Positions 34,429-46,377 of a stretch of DNA of 64,000 nucleotides are shown here, piece after piece (the first letter of the stretch is position 1; the number at the start of each line of letters is the position of its first letter). The notes under the pieces were generated by a model that had not been told where the DNA came from, did not search any database, and saw only the letters and a program-made list of their open reading frames with translations. Origin of the DNA: Rhizoclosmatium globosum (Eukaryota; Chytridiomycota; Chytridiomycetes; Chytridiales; Chytriomycetaceae); contig MCGO01000155.1 in assembly GCA_002104985.1 (NCBI GenBank), forward strand, positions 24,953 through 88,952. The letters are read 5' to 3'. The position numbers were made by a program, and so were the translations under genes.

Positions 34429-36291
34429 ATGACTACTTCTCACATCATCACCTCACTTGAAGTAGCCCTCCATTCACATCAACAAATACCCGCATCAAAC
34501 ACTCACGAGTAAGTACTCAATTCCTGCCTACCTGCCCCAGCCTAACCAATCTCAACAGGCTCAATGCATCCGCCAAATCCATCAACGCCCTCTTCCACTC
34601 TCTCTTGTCCCACATTCGCAACGCACAAAAAGATGCCCTGAATTCAATCAAGTCTCTACCGCCTCAGAACGCCGAGTCGCTTCTTCTCCACCAAGTACGT
34701 CCATAACACTCCTACATTGGACTTGCGCTTGCTCTTCTTCAGAGTGTTTCTGTGTGTAGCGAACTGTGACAGAGTTATGCGCGAGAAATCCAAAATGAGT
34801 GTGAACAAGGGCGTGTTTTGACATCTCGAGTTGCAGTGTAGGCATTCGGAAGTAGATGGATGTATCGAGAGATTCATTCTCTTAATGATATCTGCTTTTT
34901 CTCAAGTGTATTATTGGTTGGGGGTCGTTTAGTTGTGTTTGTCTAGTTGCAGTATTTTGAGTGAGATACAGGAGCTTTTGAGTGACACTATATAGCTTGC
35001 TCCATGAAGAATTCTATTGGATGAGTACGAATACTTGGCTCGCGTCGTTTTAGTTGTTTTATTGTGTGGAAGTAAGGGGTCTTTTTTCAGCAATGGCGTT
35101 ATGGATTGGAGCATTTGAGCGAAATACGGGCTGTTATGAAGGTTACATGTGAGGAAGTTCACGTGGACTAGCGATTTGGTGAAATTGAGAGCGTCTGCCC
35201 TATTACCATACTAGTCAATCATTGTCGAGAAGTTTCTTTTGGGTGACTTGAAAAAAAGCGAGCGTTGAGTTATCAGGAAATCTTAAAAAAAATCGCGACT
35301 GAAGTCAGCGTCCAGCATTTTCAAACCCCTCCCAAAAGCCCTCACGATGTTTCATATGCGATATTCTCTCTCTAAAAAAAAACCGCGTTTCCTTCTTCTC
35401 CACCCCCAGGAAATCAAAACCCTCACTCGAAAAAAGGAATCCATCCAAGCACAACTCTCCCTCTACAAAGATACCCTTACCCATGTCCATGCGACCCTCC
35501 AAACACAGCTCTCCGCGTCATCACGTCTCCGCTCCCGCTCTGTCCTTGACGAAAACCACCTCGTGTCCATTGAAGAGATTGTGAGGGACCATATGCGGAG
35601 TAGCACCGTCCGGGATATGTTCAAGTCTGCTGCTACAACTGCGCCAGACGCTGTTTCGGGAGTACAAATAAGTCGACAGGGTGACCAGATGGATGGTGTA
35701 CAATTTGGATTGAATGGAGGGCATGGCGATAATGACGATGTCGATGACGACGAAGATGATGACGATGACAGTGACTTGGATGATGATGATTTGGATATGG
35801 ATGAAGGCGCGTTAGTGGCTGCAAGGCTTGTTGCTGCGAAGGCTGGGTCTGTGCCTGTGAGTACCGCTGTTAGTGTTGTAGGGACTCCGGCGGGGATGAT
35901 TGATTTGACTGGAGAGGATGACGCGGGAGGAGAAGTTGCTGGGGATTCTTCGGTGGGAGTAGGAGGGGCAGTTGGGTTTTTGGATGATTTCATGTTAGGG
36001 ATGCAGCCTGGGGTGGTGGGAACAGGGCAAGGAGAAGTGGATTTCGGAACCTTGATTGGAAGCTTTGATTTCTCGGGGTTGGGTGGGAGTGGCGGTGCTG
36101 ATGGTGGGTTATTACTCGGAGGGTTGGATTACTTGGGTGGGTTAGGCGCTGCCGGAGCTTCGGCAACGAGTTCATCTGTTGGAGGTACGCCGGGTTCTCT
36201 TGGAGTTGCGGCTGGTGGAGCAACTGGTACACCTAGCAATCCGATAGTTGTGGACGACGAAGAAGAAGGGCTTGGATATGATGATTTCTGA
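34429..36291 (+). CDS. Coiled-coil protein with acidic and Gly-rich C-terminus
   Basis: Three exons: 34429 to about 34508, about 34557-34692, and about 35409-36291. The first 110 residues are helical and heptad-like (NALFHSLLSHIRNAQKDALN, KTLTRKKESIQAQLSLYKDT). They are followed by a long Asp run (35735-35790), a Gly/Ala/Ser-rich segment and a C-terminal NPIVVDDEEEGLGYDDF. The layout recalls small Mediator-type or other nuclear scaffold subunits, but I do not recognise a family. The second intron is about 716 nt, more than ten times the local norm. The dispersed repeat begins about 30 bp after the stop. Confidence 0.6.
34693..35408 (+). other. Unusually long intron (about 716 nt)
   Basis: It lies between a CAA|GTACGT donor and a CCCCAG|GAA acceptor that keep the frame. 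No conserved coding frame or recognised RNA was seen inside; two poly-A runs occur near 35255 and 35285. Confidence 0.5.
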
Positions 36292-36319
36292 TGAAGATGA
36301 TGATTAAAGTTGGAAAAAA

Positions 36320-36452
36320 CTTACATCAGCTATACGTCGCTACCGTGTCCAGCAGCTCCACGGGAGGCCAATTGCAAGATAGGAAAGTGTGTGGAATTGT
36401 TGTCCATTTGCTGAGATCCTCCGTAGTCATCTTCAGCCTGCCTCGAAGTAAA
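36320..36452 (+). repeat. Longest full copy of the dispersed gene-end repeat
   Basis: About 130 bp nearly identical to the 3' end of the giant nuclease gene (22398-22540, opposite strand). It begins ACTTACATCAGCTATACG after an A-run, about 30 bp downstream of the coiled-coil gene's stop. Its minus strand has an ATG-initiated 34-codon frame (starts MTTEDLSKW, contains [10 protein letters not shown]) ending just before a GTAAGT donor-like border. Confidence 0.75.
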
Positions 36453-36520
36453 ACAACTTCATAAATATTGTTCTTCAGAAAGGAGAAGTAATTAATATAA
36501 TTTGGACGGTTTGTCGAGCT

Positions 36521-36760
36521 TCAACCCAAGTAGACGTACTCTGGGTGTTTGGCCATGCACCAAGCACGGCGAGCTGCATAGTACTTGAACGCCTGGAACT
36601 CATACTCACGAACTCCAAAATATGCAGCACCCAACGCATCCGCAGCCTTATCAAATGCGTTCATGTGATTCTGGGCAGCCGCGAGTGCGTTCCACAATGG
36701 AGTCCAACGGGAATCCAAGTATCCACTGTCCAAAGAAATAGCCCGACAGTCAGGAAGCTT
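36521..36760 (-). pseudogene. C-terminal-domain fragment of the secreted LRR gene
   Basis: About 80 codons matching the C-terminal domain of the LRR protein (LPDCRAISLDSGYLDSRWTP to KHPEYVYLG). The match ends upstream at the KLPDCRAIS junction, after which unrelated sequence follows. No promoter, start or LRR is attached. Confidence 0.8.
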
Positions 36761-36816
36761 TTTTTGAATAATGGAGCAAACTATGTATTACTTTATGGAA
36801 TTATTGCTATAACCAA

Positions 36817-37293
36817 TTAATGGCTGCAGCTACAGCCAACATGAATCACCCCAGAAGATGTGTGGGTTGGGTCCATTGGATCTCCCTTAACACCAAACTT
36901 TCGCAACACGGCAATGCACTGCACCGCAACCGCCTTCCCAGTCGCTGCATAATAGAGAGGACCATCTCCATCCTCATCCGTCAAATACAAATCACAACCG
37001 CGTTCACATAAAATCTGAACAGCTTCAGCTTGCACATCACCCGCCATACAGGCAAATAAAAGCGCCGTAGAACCATCAGATGATCGTGCGTTCACGTCGG
37101 CATGGAACTTATCAATTAGAAGGCGGAGAATTTCAGGGTGTCCTGTAGCAACGTGAATGGCCTGGGAGCCAGTGCGGGGGATAAGTGGCGTTGAGATCAG
37201 GGTCGGGTTTGCGGTCAGGAGATTTGATACGAGCACAATGTCGTTGGCTTGGATAGCTGCGAGCAGAGAAAGTGCGGGCTCTTGGTTGTGCAT
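36817..37293 (-). CDS. Small ankyrin-repeat protein
   Basis: Single-exon 158-residue frame starting MHNQEPALSLLAAIQANDIV. It holds about three ankyrin units: SQAIHVATGHPEILRLLIDKF, SSDGSTALLFACMAGDVQAE and DEDGDGPLYYAATGKAVAV. Ankyrin repeats mediate protein binding; no other domain is present and the partner is unknown. It is not closely similar to the NLR ankyrins at 60-62 kb. Confidence 0.75.
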   Translation of the reverse strand: MHNQEPALSLLAAIQANDIVLVSNLLTANPTLISTPLIPRTGSQAIHVATGHPEILRLLIDKFHADVNARSSDGSTALLFACMAGDVQAEAVQILCERGCDLYLTDEDGDGPLYYAATGKAVAVQCIAVLRKFGVKGDPMDPTHTSSGVIHVGCSCSH

Positions 37294-38362
37294 TGGAGTT
37301 TTTTTGGGGGGAAAGAGATTCCAAGATTTCCCAGAAGATTTCCGATATTTACTATTCTTTTCCCAAATTAAGACAATTAAACATGGTTTTTTTCTTTGCT
37401 AAACTTAACCACAATATGCGATGGCTCATTCGCTCATTGCCAAACAGTACACTCTCGCATTTAAAGAACGCATTTAAAACAGAATACACAAATTGAGAAG
37501 AGTTCCTTGTTTGAAGAAGAGGAGAAAAAGTTCGGACACACAGTAAATTTCTATCGCCATTACCTTGATGCTGTATATCTTGTTCGATGTGATGCCTGAT
37601 GCGCCTCAGGCGGAGAGTGGCTTCTGCGATGCACAGTAACCAAATGCGCCTCAGGCGAAACTTGTGTGTGTGTGTTGCAGCTGGCCCAATGGAGTCACAT
37701 TGCGACTGAGAAATGCAGCATCCCAAGGTAGTTGGCGAGAGAAAACGTGGCAACTCACATTGTTTATTGTCCTCCATCGTGCCCAGTACAGTCAGTAGGT
37801 CTATCTTACCTCTTGACATGTCTTATCAACTAATATCTCGACACAGGTCACTGTCAGTCTGCCATGAACAATCCTTCCCAAATACTGCCTCCGCTCCATT
37901 CTCAGTTCTTTTGTAGCATTTGCAATCCATAAATTCCTCGTCCTCAGGAGTAGGTACACTCTTTGTCATAAGCAACCTTTCTTTAATCTATGCTATTACA
38001 TTGCTTAGATTTGAAGTACAATACGCTGCAGCCTGTTTAAGCTATCGGAAAGAAGGGAGGAGAGCGATAAAGACTCTTTCTGCCGAAAGGGGTGATTCTA
38101 ACTCCCATTTTCCTATCAACAACTCTGGTGAGTCGTCGCATTCTTGGATCCTCGCCTTTCTCTCCCCTTCAGTCCTCTTCCGTCTTTCCGTTGCTATGGG
38201 TGCAACATGTGAATGGAGTTCGAATGCTTTCAGAAGCGTATTCCTTAGACTGAATACAGTTTGGAAGTGAATGAGGGATCAATACGTACTGATTGCATTC
38301 CCTGCTTCATATATGAGCTCTTGTCCTTTCCTCCTTCATGTATCAACGATTAACAAAATACA
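37294..38362. other. Intergenic region, no confident gene
   Basis: Contains the weak repeat shared with 31.8 kb (37400-37490) and two copies of a short palindrome CGCCTCAGGCG (about 37596 and 37638). No conserved frame was recognised. It holds the promoter of the plus-strand Fanzor-like gene. Confidence 0.4.
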
Positions 38363-41300
38363 ATGAACAGAAATGACAAGACTGCAGCATCCACCGCCTC
38401 CGCCCGAACCTCCTCCTCCAGTCGACGTGGTCAGTATTTTCTAGCTGTAATCTGTATAGCTGAGCTAAATGATTCTGTAGTCAAAAATCATGATACTATT
38501 CGCAGACCATTACACAGTGGAGGATCAACAACTCAACTGTTTGTCGTACTTTTCCATGGGTGGGGATCCACTTGCTACAGACAAAATCAACCACCTGTCT
38601 GCTGAACTCAGCCACTTGGAGTCACAGAATCCAAATAGTCCCAACGAGTACCTCGAGGCTGTTTCCACGTGTATTGGGTACAAAGTTCCATCAGCGTCAC
38701 ACATCAAGAAAGTCTTTGATGCCGTAACTCTGGCGAAATCCTCCGGACTCCAAGTTTCTGGAGTTCATACTATGGCTCAGTGCTCTCTGGGTACTCTCTT
38801 TGGTTTCCATCAGGACTCGTTCACAGGTTCTTTCATTCACTCATCAATGCAAGCTGTTTGTGATGCCTCTGGGATATGCGTGTTGGAGTTGTCATTACCT
38901 AATGGTCAGCCTGACCCAGAATATGCAGCAAAGGTAATTTTTTGTGTTTAGCTTGTTCCTGACAGATTTTTCATTGATTACTGACTGTTTCTTGGTTTAG
39001 TTTGATCTAGCAAAGAGAGACAAGTTGTATATGATTGTCGTCACCTCATCAGAGGCTATTGGAGGTTGTAACAAGTCTCTCCATGCTGTGCAAAGTAATG
39101 CGTGCCAAAACATCTGCTCAGCTGACAAAGAGTTTACCCCTACTCTGAGCCATAATACTGCACGTAATCCGCAGCCTAAAATACCTTCCTATGTTCGTTT
39201 TGTCCCAAATCAGGATGGGCATCCTGCCTTCTATTGTCACAATAGTCACTTGTCCAGTTGGGAGCCTCCAGATTGTTATACTGTGTATTCTCCAGAACAT
39301 GGACATTGGTGGATTGCTTCTGGCGGAGGCGTGTCATGGGATACTGATGGATTTGTTTCTGGCACTGTCTTTCCTCCAGGTTTAGAAACTGGCCCATTTC
39401 CCTACCCTCCTGCCTTTCCACCTGCACCTCCTTCAGAACAGACACCCTTTCTACAACCACCGCCTCTCCATCCTCCCATTCCATATTATATCAAACCCGC
39501 ATCTGCTGCTTCTGGAACAAGGTTTAAGTTGGATCACCAAATCAACAGAGCCCAAACACTGGCTCTGACAAGTTTCTTGGAATATTCTGATGTTCAAATT
39601 GTTGGATCAATCGCTGCCGAGCATGCAAACGTGATGCCGTTTCTGTCTTCTGCTGGAGTTCAAAAGAGTCCGTTGTTTCCCAATGCAGCTGTTTACAGCC
39701 GTCTTCATCCTGCCAGTTTGACACATACTCTTGCTGGTTTCTTCCCTCCAAACTCAGCATTCTCGCCACAACTTCACCCACCGTCCCTAAACGATGGAAA
39801 TCTGCCCAAGTACTTGAAGCAATTTACAGTCTCTCATCTGAAAGGACCATTGTATTCTGCACTGTGTCGGTTAATTGAGTTGGATGCTGAAAAAGTATTT
39901 GCTGTATTCAAAGACAACACTGTGGGTCGTTGGTTTGTTGCTGGTTCAAGAACCATGAAATCAATGGAGAAAGATGCATTGGCCATGTCAAGATGTCTCT
40001 CTCAGGTTGTTAATGTGAACCCACCATTATCAGTCCCTGTTGAATCCAAGTTCAAGTACACCCCTCCACCTGTTTATGTCGCAACAGTCACAGCTGTTCA
40101 GAATGGAAACTGTTTCTGTGGTGTTCGGGATCATGTCAAGACTACAAGCCGCAGTTGTTTGCTTCATTTTGACAACTATTCCAACCAGTGGATTCATCCT
40201 CTACATCTGTGGCTTGAAGGTAAATTTCTTCCTTTCCTCAACCTTCCCTTAACTTTGTGACAGAATGGAAGGTTGCAAACCCCAACCATGTCCTTTCTCC
40301 ATTTCTCTGTCGTGATGTAAATAGAAAGGAGAAACAGTTTCTTACAGCCATATCCTCCTCTGAATATAAGCAGTACTTGGAGCTTGTCCTTCAGCCCAAA
40401 CTCGTTGAATGGAATGTTGCAGGAAAACCAACAGATGTTGAAGGAAAAGCTGCTACAGAGTTGTACGTCATCAAAATGCCATTAACAACAGTACTTCGTG
40501 ATGCAACCTGGCTCCAGCCTCAAATTGAGATGCTTCTGCCTACGTGAGTGTCCACCTATCAGTATTCTTGTGATGTCTGAAGATATTGTGCAGGATAAAC
40601 TTGATTAGTACTATTGCGACCAAGTTTGGAACCAACGTTGGGTTACGAATGTATCATGAATCAAAAGCTGGGGAGCCAATGTTGCCGATAAATCAATCGT
40701 TCTTTATATCTGTCATCAAAACAGTTGCTACTAATGGAAAGAGCAAAACTTCTGGCCAGCACTCGAAACTGTGCCAATGGTGGATTGACTTCAAATCTGA
40801 AACTGGTGTTCCACTGCTTCCACCATTGGATCATGTGTTGTTTAGTAATATGATTGTATATGCAGCTGAAAGGATGGCAACAGACTATCAGCGCCATATC
40901 ACGGTATATATTGGTATCTTGTTTGAAAGCCTGTCCTAACTTTTGGTTACAGAAGGACTTGCACAATCACATGATCAACACCTTGTTCCAGCTATATCGA
41001 AAGTACATCCGTGACAACCATATTTCCTGCGATTTGACAGCACTTCGGAATGCCGCCCGCTTTGAGCTTCAACATCTGTTTGTGAACTACAAGAAACTCT
41101 TTGTTGAGCTTAGGAAAACTGCTGGCACTAGGGCGGCCTTGCCCAAGTTACCATTGCCATGGGTGTCTGTGGACAGAGTGTCTCCTGATCATCTGACCAA
41201 GTTGTTCTCATTGGACATTGCAGAAGAATTGGCAGGCAAGACATTGGCCTTCATCAAAGATCTGGAGGCTTGGTTTCCCAAACTGCTACCCCTGTGCAAA

Positions 41301-44258
41301 AGGATGTTCAAATTCCATAAGCTGTCGTGAGTGATTTTCTATTTGCAAGTCTTTATTTAATACTAAGTTTGGCTATCAAGGTACTCCTCCGGACACTACT
41401 ACCTCTTGGAGAGAAACCGCAGTCTTGAACCACAAAATATTCCCTCCACCAAGGAAGCTCCTTCTTTGAAAGCGCCAAAACCATTCCACATGAAAGGTGT
41501 GTATTATTGTCAGCTCCTATTGTCACTGAACACTATAACACAGCTGCAGTGCGTGATGCTGTGTCCAAACCAATTTCTTTTTTGCAGATGTCAGTAATGG
41601 TTCCTGAATATTATAGAAGTGTTGATGCTGGTCTTGCCCACCCAGACCAAACTGATCCGCTGTATGGATTAAGATTCTTCAGACATCGTGGGATAGTTAA
41701 AGAAACTGATTCACTGGTTCGGTCCAAGCTACAGGCTTCTATCAATTCAGATATTGATAGAATCCAGCGTGGAGACTTTCGGATTGAGACATATGGAAGT
41801 CTGCCTCAAGGAGCAACTAAGGGCTGGAACGCCCACCCTCAGACCACATTCAAGGAGAAGTCTTTCCAATTAGATAGCACGTACGTATATGTATAGGGTT
41901 TTTTGTGTAAACTAACTGCTTGTATAAAGTGATCTGGCGATGATGACGTACAAGTATTTTCCCCGTGGCTCAGGATGGGATACTTTGTGTCTGAGTTTAA
42001 ACCTGCCGACAGATTGTTTGCAATCTGACTTCAAGGTTGCTGGTATTCGGAAGCAGAGTATTTTGTGGGGAACTGTGTTGCCAGCTATTCGAAACGTTTT
42101 CAAGAAGGAAGAAATCGGTTCACAAGAGGATAAATCACAACCACGTCGATTTGGTGAGTTTCTTTTTAAACTTGTAAAACATTTGCTTACCCTCTGAAAT
42201 AGGTGGGTCTATGATGGTAAACTCCATCTCAGTAAGTCTTCACTGTCTCCGCCCGAAGAAGAAAGCCTTGGATCCAAATCAGCCCATGCTGACCCCTGAG
42301 AATCTCGTTCTACCTGCCGATTCTATAGTAATCAGTGGTGATCCTGGAGTCGTTACTCCAGTCATGTGGTACATGGCATTGAACCCGGGAAGTGCTCCTG
42401 GGCTTACACCAACCCAAGTGCCAAATATTTCAAGTAAATCCGGTTCCTATCACCAAGCAAATGAGAATAGGCGTAAAAAAGAAGTTGAAGTTGCGGAAGG
42501 ATCATATATGTACGTGTGCATTTCATTTGTCAACAAAGTCACTCATACTCTATAACAGCTATCATGCGCCAAAACTTCTTTCAGTACCTGAAGCTAATGC
42601 CAGAGTTGCAGTCATTGCAGCCAAGAAAAGGGCCAAAAAGAAAAGATACTTGAATAACCGGCGAAATCGTACGGCAGCTGAACAAAAAAAACTTGGAGAA
42701 CAGATTGGTGCTTACGCGTTTGAAAAGCTCTCCTGGGAGGAGCAGCTTAGTGGGCTATCGTTCAAGTTTGGACTTGCTGAATGGAAGGAGAAGACTCAGC
42801 AGAAATATGCTGAAATGCAACGTGTGAAGATCAGGGAAGTGTATGAAAAGGAGGCCAAGGTCAAGATCGACGCAGAGTTTGCAAAGTTGGCTGTTGCTTC
42901 CAGCAAGACTACGTCTGTTGCCGACTTCAACAAGTCCTCAAAGGTTTCTTTTGAAGTGTACCCGATACTCTATGAGCTCTATCGCCGTCAAGCCCACCTA
43001 CGATTCTTGACATATCAAGGAGAACAGCGAACTCTCAAGATCTTCATGTCGTACCTTCGTGGAAACTATCGGAGGGACCAAATTGTTCTTGCTATTGGGC
43101 ACGCAGGCTATGGCGGAAATATGAAAGGAACAGTCTCTGGTCCAAGTCGGAAGCTCGTTCGGGAAGCCCAAAAGACGTTCACAACGGTCAGTGTCAATGA
43201 AGGAAAGACGACATTTTGTTGTTCAGGTTGTCAAGGAACTGGAAAGTGCACTGATATTCTTGATTTGGGTCCTTCACCTGATGTCGTTTCAAAAGAGGAA
43301 TTGGATTATATTCGGAACTTGATTATAGACCATGATATTGGCACATTGTTTGAAACTGGAGCGGATGGGAGAACAGTGAAGCACTGGGCTCGAATTGAGA
43401 AAGTGCTCCGACTACTTGGAGTCACTGATGAGGAGTTCGCTGATTTGGAGGACGAGGACATTGATCGTTATCTGAAACAAGTTGACACAAATGACGACGA
43501 AGAAGAAGAAGATGTGGAAATCATGGAGCCAGAGGATTGCGAAGAAAGAGAACAAGAGAAGGAAATCGAAATGGAGGGGAATCTGGAGTCAAGCGACGAA
43601 GATGTAGCTGTTAACCAAGAGATTGACGACTTTCTCTTGGGATTGGATGGCATGAATATTGAGCCTGAGTTGTGGTACGGAGATTTTGGGGTTGAAGACA
43701 AGCTTGATGACTTGATCCATGACTTGAGTGACTTAGAGGAGGATCGAATGGAAGTTGATTCATCGTTTGGTGGAGGCGATTGCGGTTTGATGGGCGATGG
43801 CAGTGAACCTAATCCAATTGACAAAGTGTACAAAACAAATCCAGCACACTATTTTCTGCGGGAAGGGGTCGGTGACGTCGTTGCTGAAGGGCGAAAGAGG
43901 GAGTCTCTTACTCAGTCATATGTAACAACAACATCCAAGAACATCCTCAAACTGAAAAACAAAGCTTTTAGGGTGGGTTGGTTGGAGGAGTTTCCGCTGA
44001 GCGAGAGAGTGAGGAAGGCATTCCAGAATGGTGTTCCAGTTGGGAAACCACTTCGAGCTGTAAAGTATTGTCATAAGTGTGGTAATATTTGGGAGCGTGA
44101 CAAGTGAGTTCACCTCTTGATATTATTCGTGCGGCTTACCTAATTGTATTTGAAGGAATGCTGCTAGAAATATCTGGACTCTGTTTTGGTATCTGCGTTT
44201 CAACAAAATGAAACGTCCGTTTCCGTTTCAAGTCACCAGAAGGAAGAAAGATGAATGA
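38363..44258 (+). CDS. Large Fanzor-like RuvC nuclease
   Basis: Gene of about 1,750 residues over about 12 exons, first exon 38363-38428. The frame is continuous to TGA at 44258. No internal stop was found, so this is the best candidate for an intact member. The N-terminal 1,100 residues are shared only with the paralogue at 23853-29789. They include a Pro-rich stretch (39380-39490), a Cys/His motif (NCFCGVRDHVKTTSRSCLLH) and helical segments. The core has RuvC-I Asp in SGDPGVVTPV (codon 42340), a basic helix (KKRAKKKR), RuvC-II Glu in VNEGKTT (43199), CCSGC, a 230-residue acidic insert, CHKCG and RuvC-III Asp in ERDKNAARNI (44099, with an intron just after). This matches Fanzor D-(TS)(TS)xx-C4-RD. 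Fanzors are eukaryotic RNA-guided DNA endonucleases; activity here is inferred. No guide RNA was identified. Confidence 0.8.
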
Positions 44259-44574
44259 ATGATGAAAGAATTATGTGAATTATGCAACCGGAGCTGCGTG
44301 GGTCGTTAGAAAACCACGTGGGTCCTATTACTGTTTTCAAAGAAGGAGAGGAGGTTATGGGCTGGAGGGAAGAGGGGTTCTTTTTCTCTTTAAGTGTCTT
44401 ATTTTCTGAGAAATACAGTATGTGGAGAACTTAATCAATGGAATATTCTACAGTTAAATCAATTTCGCTCGAAGCCCGTAGTAACTGATTAGAGGAGAGT
44501 TCCAAGAAACGCGCAGAATATTGAGTATCCATAATCAAAAACAGGTGATGAAATAGTTTTCTACAGAAAAAAGA
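44259..44574. other. Spacer, no gene seen
   Basis: Region just downstream of the Fanzor-like gene. In TnpB-type systems the guide-RNA scaffold often overlaps or follows the 3' end of the nuclease gene, so this is the first place to look. No clear hairpin was picked out by eye. Confidence 0.3.
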
Positions 44575-45628
44575 ATGGAATGGAAAGAGAGAAAAGAAAC
44601 TTTGTCAAAAAAGATGGGATGGAGCGCAGCCTTCGATACTGAGCAGAACAGCTACTACTACTACAACACAGAGACTGATGAGACAACGTGGGAGCGGCCA
44701 GTCGGAGTTGAGATTGAAGGGCTGCCTGAGGAAGCGGATGCAAAGACAGCAACAGCAGGTGGTGGTAGCGGTGGTAGTAGCACCGAAGACTACTACAACT
44801 CAAAGGAGTACTACGACTGGTACTACTCGCAGTACGCTACCACACAACAGTACCAACAACAGCATCAGCACCAGTCTCACGCTAAGACAGATAGTGGAAC
44901 TGAAGACGCAGCCCCGGGCACAGCAGCAGCAGCCGCAGCAGCAGCACCTTTGAATCCAGGCCATCACTTTGCGGGTGCCTGGAATCCAATTGTGGCTGCG
45001 TCTGGCGAAGAACTTGATAAGGACTTTCAACCAGGTTCGGTCTTTGTTGTTTTTTGGTGATTTGTAGGGGGTTGGTCGGTCTTTTGTATAGGGTTGGGAT
45101 GTTGAGATGTACACTTGTCCCTCCTACTTCCCGTCTTCCTTCCATCCATCCATCCATCCCATTGTCCCTCTCTCTCTCTTTCACTCCCCTTTCTCCCTCT
45201 TTTTATTTGTATCGCGTGGCCCAGAAAGGTACTAGTTGACATCAATAGTGGCAAGACTAACTTTGTTTCCCCCCCCTCTTCCACACACTTCCTGAACATT
45301 CTCTCTACCTCGAAAATATCTTTGCTCGCCACTCCATCAAAAAAATACACAAACAGATTATACTACATCTGCTTCATTCAACGCACGAACTGGTCGCTTT
45401 TCTGCCCTCTCTGGCGCCGACTCTACTCAATTTGATCCCGTGTCCAAGGCCGAACGTCAAATGTCCCACTTTTTTGATATCAAGGCGTACCAGGAACAAC
45501 GCAACTTTGAAAGGCAGTACGAGAGCAAGAAACCCGTCAAATTGACAAAGAAGGAGTTGGAAAAGTTTAAGGAGAAGAATAAGATGAAGAAAAAGGAGCG
45601 GCTACTGAAGCGACTCGGCGATGATTAA
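44575..45628 (+). CDS. WW-domain protein with conserved C-terminal FNARTGRF/KKELEKFKEK region
   Basis: Two exons (44575-45034 and 45358-45628); the 323-nt intron is longer than usual. The N-terminus has a WW domain (GWSAAFDTEQNSYYYYNTET followed by TTWERP), which binds Pro-rich ligands. It is followed by a Tyr/Gln-rich segment and a poly-Ala run. Exon 2 encodes FNARTGRF, then QMSHFFDIKAYQEQRNFE and the basic KLTKKELEKFKEKNKMKKKE, a combination typical of small spliceosome-associated WW proteins. A role in RNA processing is inference. The start may be at 44575 or at the internal Met at 44611. Confidence 0.7.
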
Positions 45629-45714
45629 ATAAGTGTAATAAAAGAGATTCTGATGAGATGTTTTTTTTTTTGTTTTCTTGACTTCTTTCCTTATTGAACT
45701 TGGGTACACAGTAT

Positions 45715-46240
45715 TGTTTACAGAATTTGTGAATTGAGACCGCAGATCAATGCAAAGCGCACTGTGAGGCCATGTTTTCTAGCACACCAAATTGCGTTAC
45801 TGTAAACTATTCACCAACTTCTCAAACATGTTACCTAAAATCTCAAGCGGAATTTAATGTGACCTCTCAAGGGGTTTTAGGTACTTCATACAGTATATTG
45901 TTCGCTTCTTGGCAATCGGGTACAAAAGCTTGTAAGTCCTTTAGTATAGGGGTCAATCAATGAATCCATTAACATCATTCAACTCTGCTCAAAGCCCCGA
46001 ATACTGACTGTCGCGCCATTTCTTTGGACAGTGGATACTTGGATTCCCGTTGGACGCCTTTGTGGAATGCCCTGGCTGCAGCACAGGATGACATGAACGC
46101 GTTTGATAAGGCAGCAGATGCGTTGGGTGCTGTACAAAAGTACGAAAGCTATAATATTATAGTTTCCTCACAGGCATCCTCCTTTTGTAAAATCTTTTTT
46201 CCGTTCTTTTTGTCTTTTCAATTTAACTTAAAGGTATGAT
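45715..46240 (+). pseudogene. Fragment of the secreted LRR gene: PAN piece joined to C-terminal piece
   Basis: A PAN/apple-like fragment (DQCKAHCEAMFSSTP, 45748-45790, to SWQSGTKAC) is followed after about 60 bp by the C-terminal domain (TDCRAISLDSGYLDSRW from about 46007). That domain breaks off after DALGA at about 46132. The following bases match the 3' flank of the 32.9 kb copy, so about 100 bp were deleted between two GCTG microhomologies. No LRR or Thr-rich part remains. Confidence 0.75.
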
Positions 46241-46377
46241 ACGTTCGAAAATGGTATATGTGGGTGGAACCCTCAAGCGTTTTCATCGTCATTTTACTCT
46301 ATTTTACTCTATTTTATTCCTATCCTTCTCTCCTCTATTCCCCTTTTCTTCTTCTCCATTTAATTAATTCCTGAGAA

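Noticed and set aside
37590..37650. Two palindromes CGCCTCAGGCG considered as terminal inverted repeats of a small transposon
   Set aside because: Direct copies only 40 bp apart, with no internal gene and no target duplication seen.
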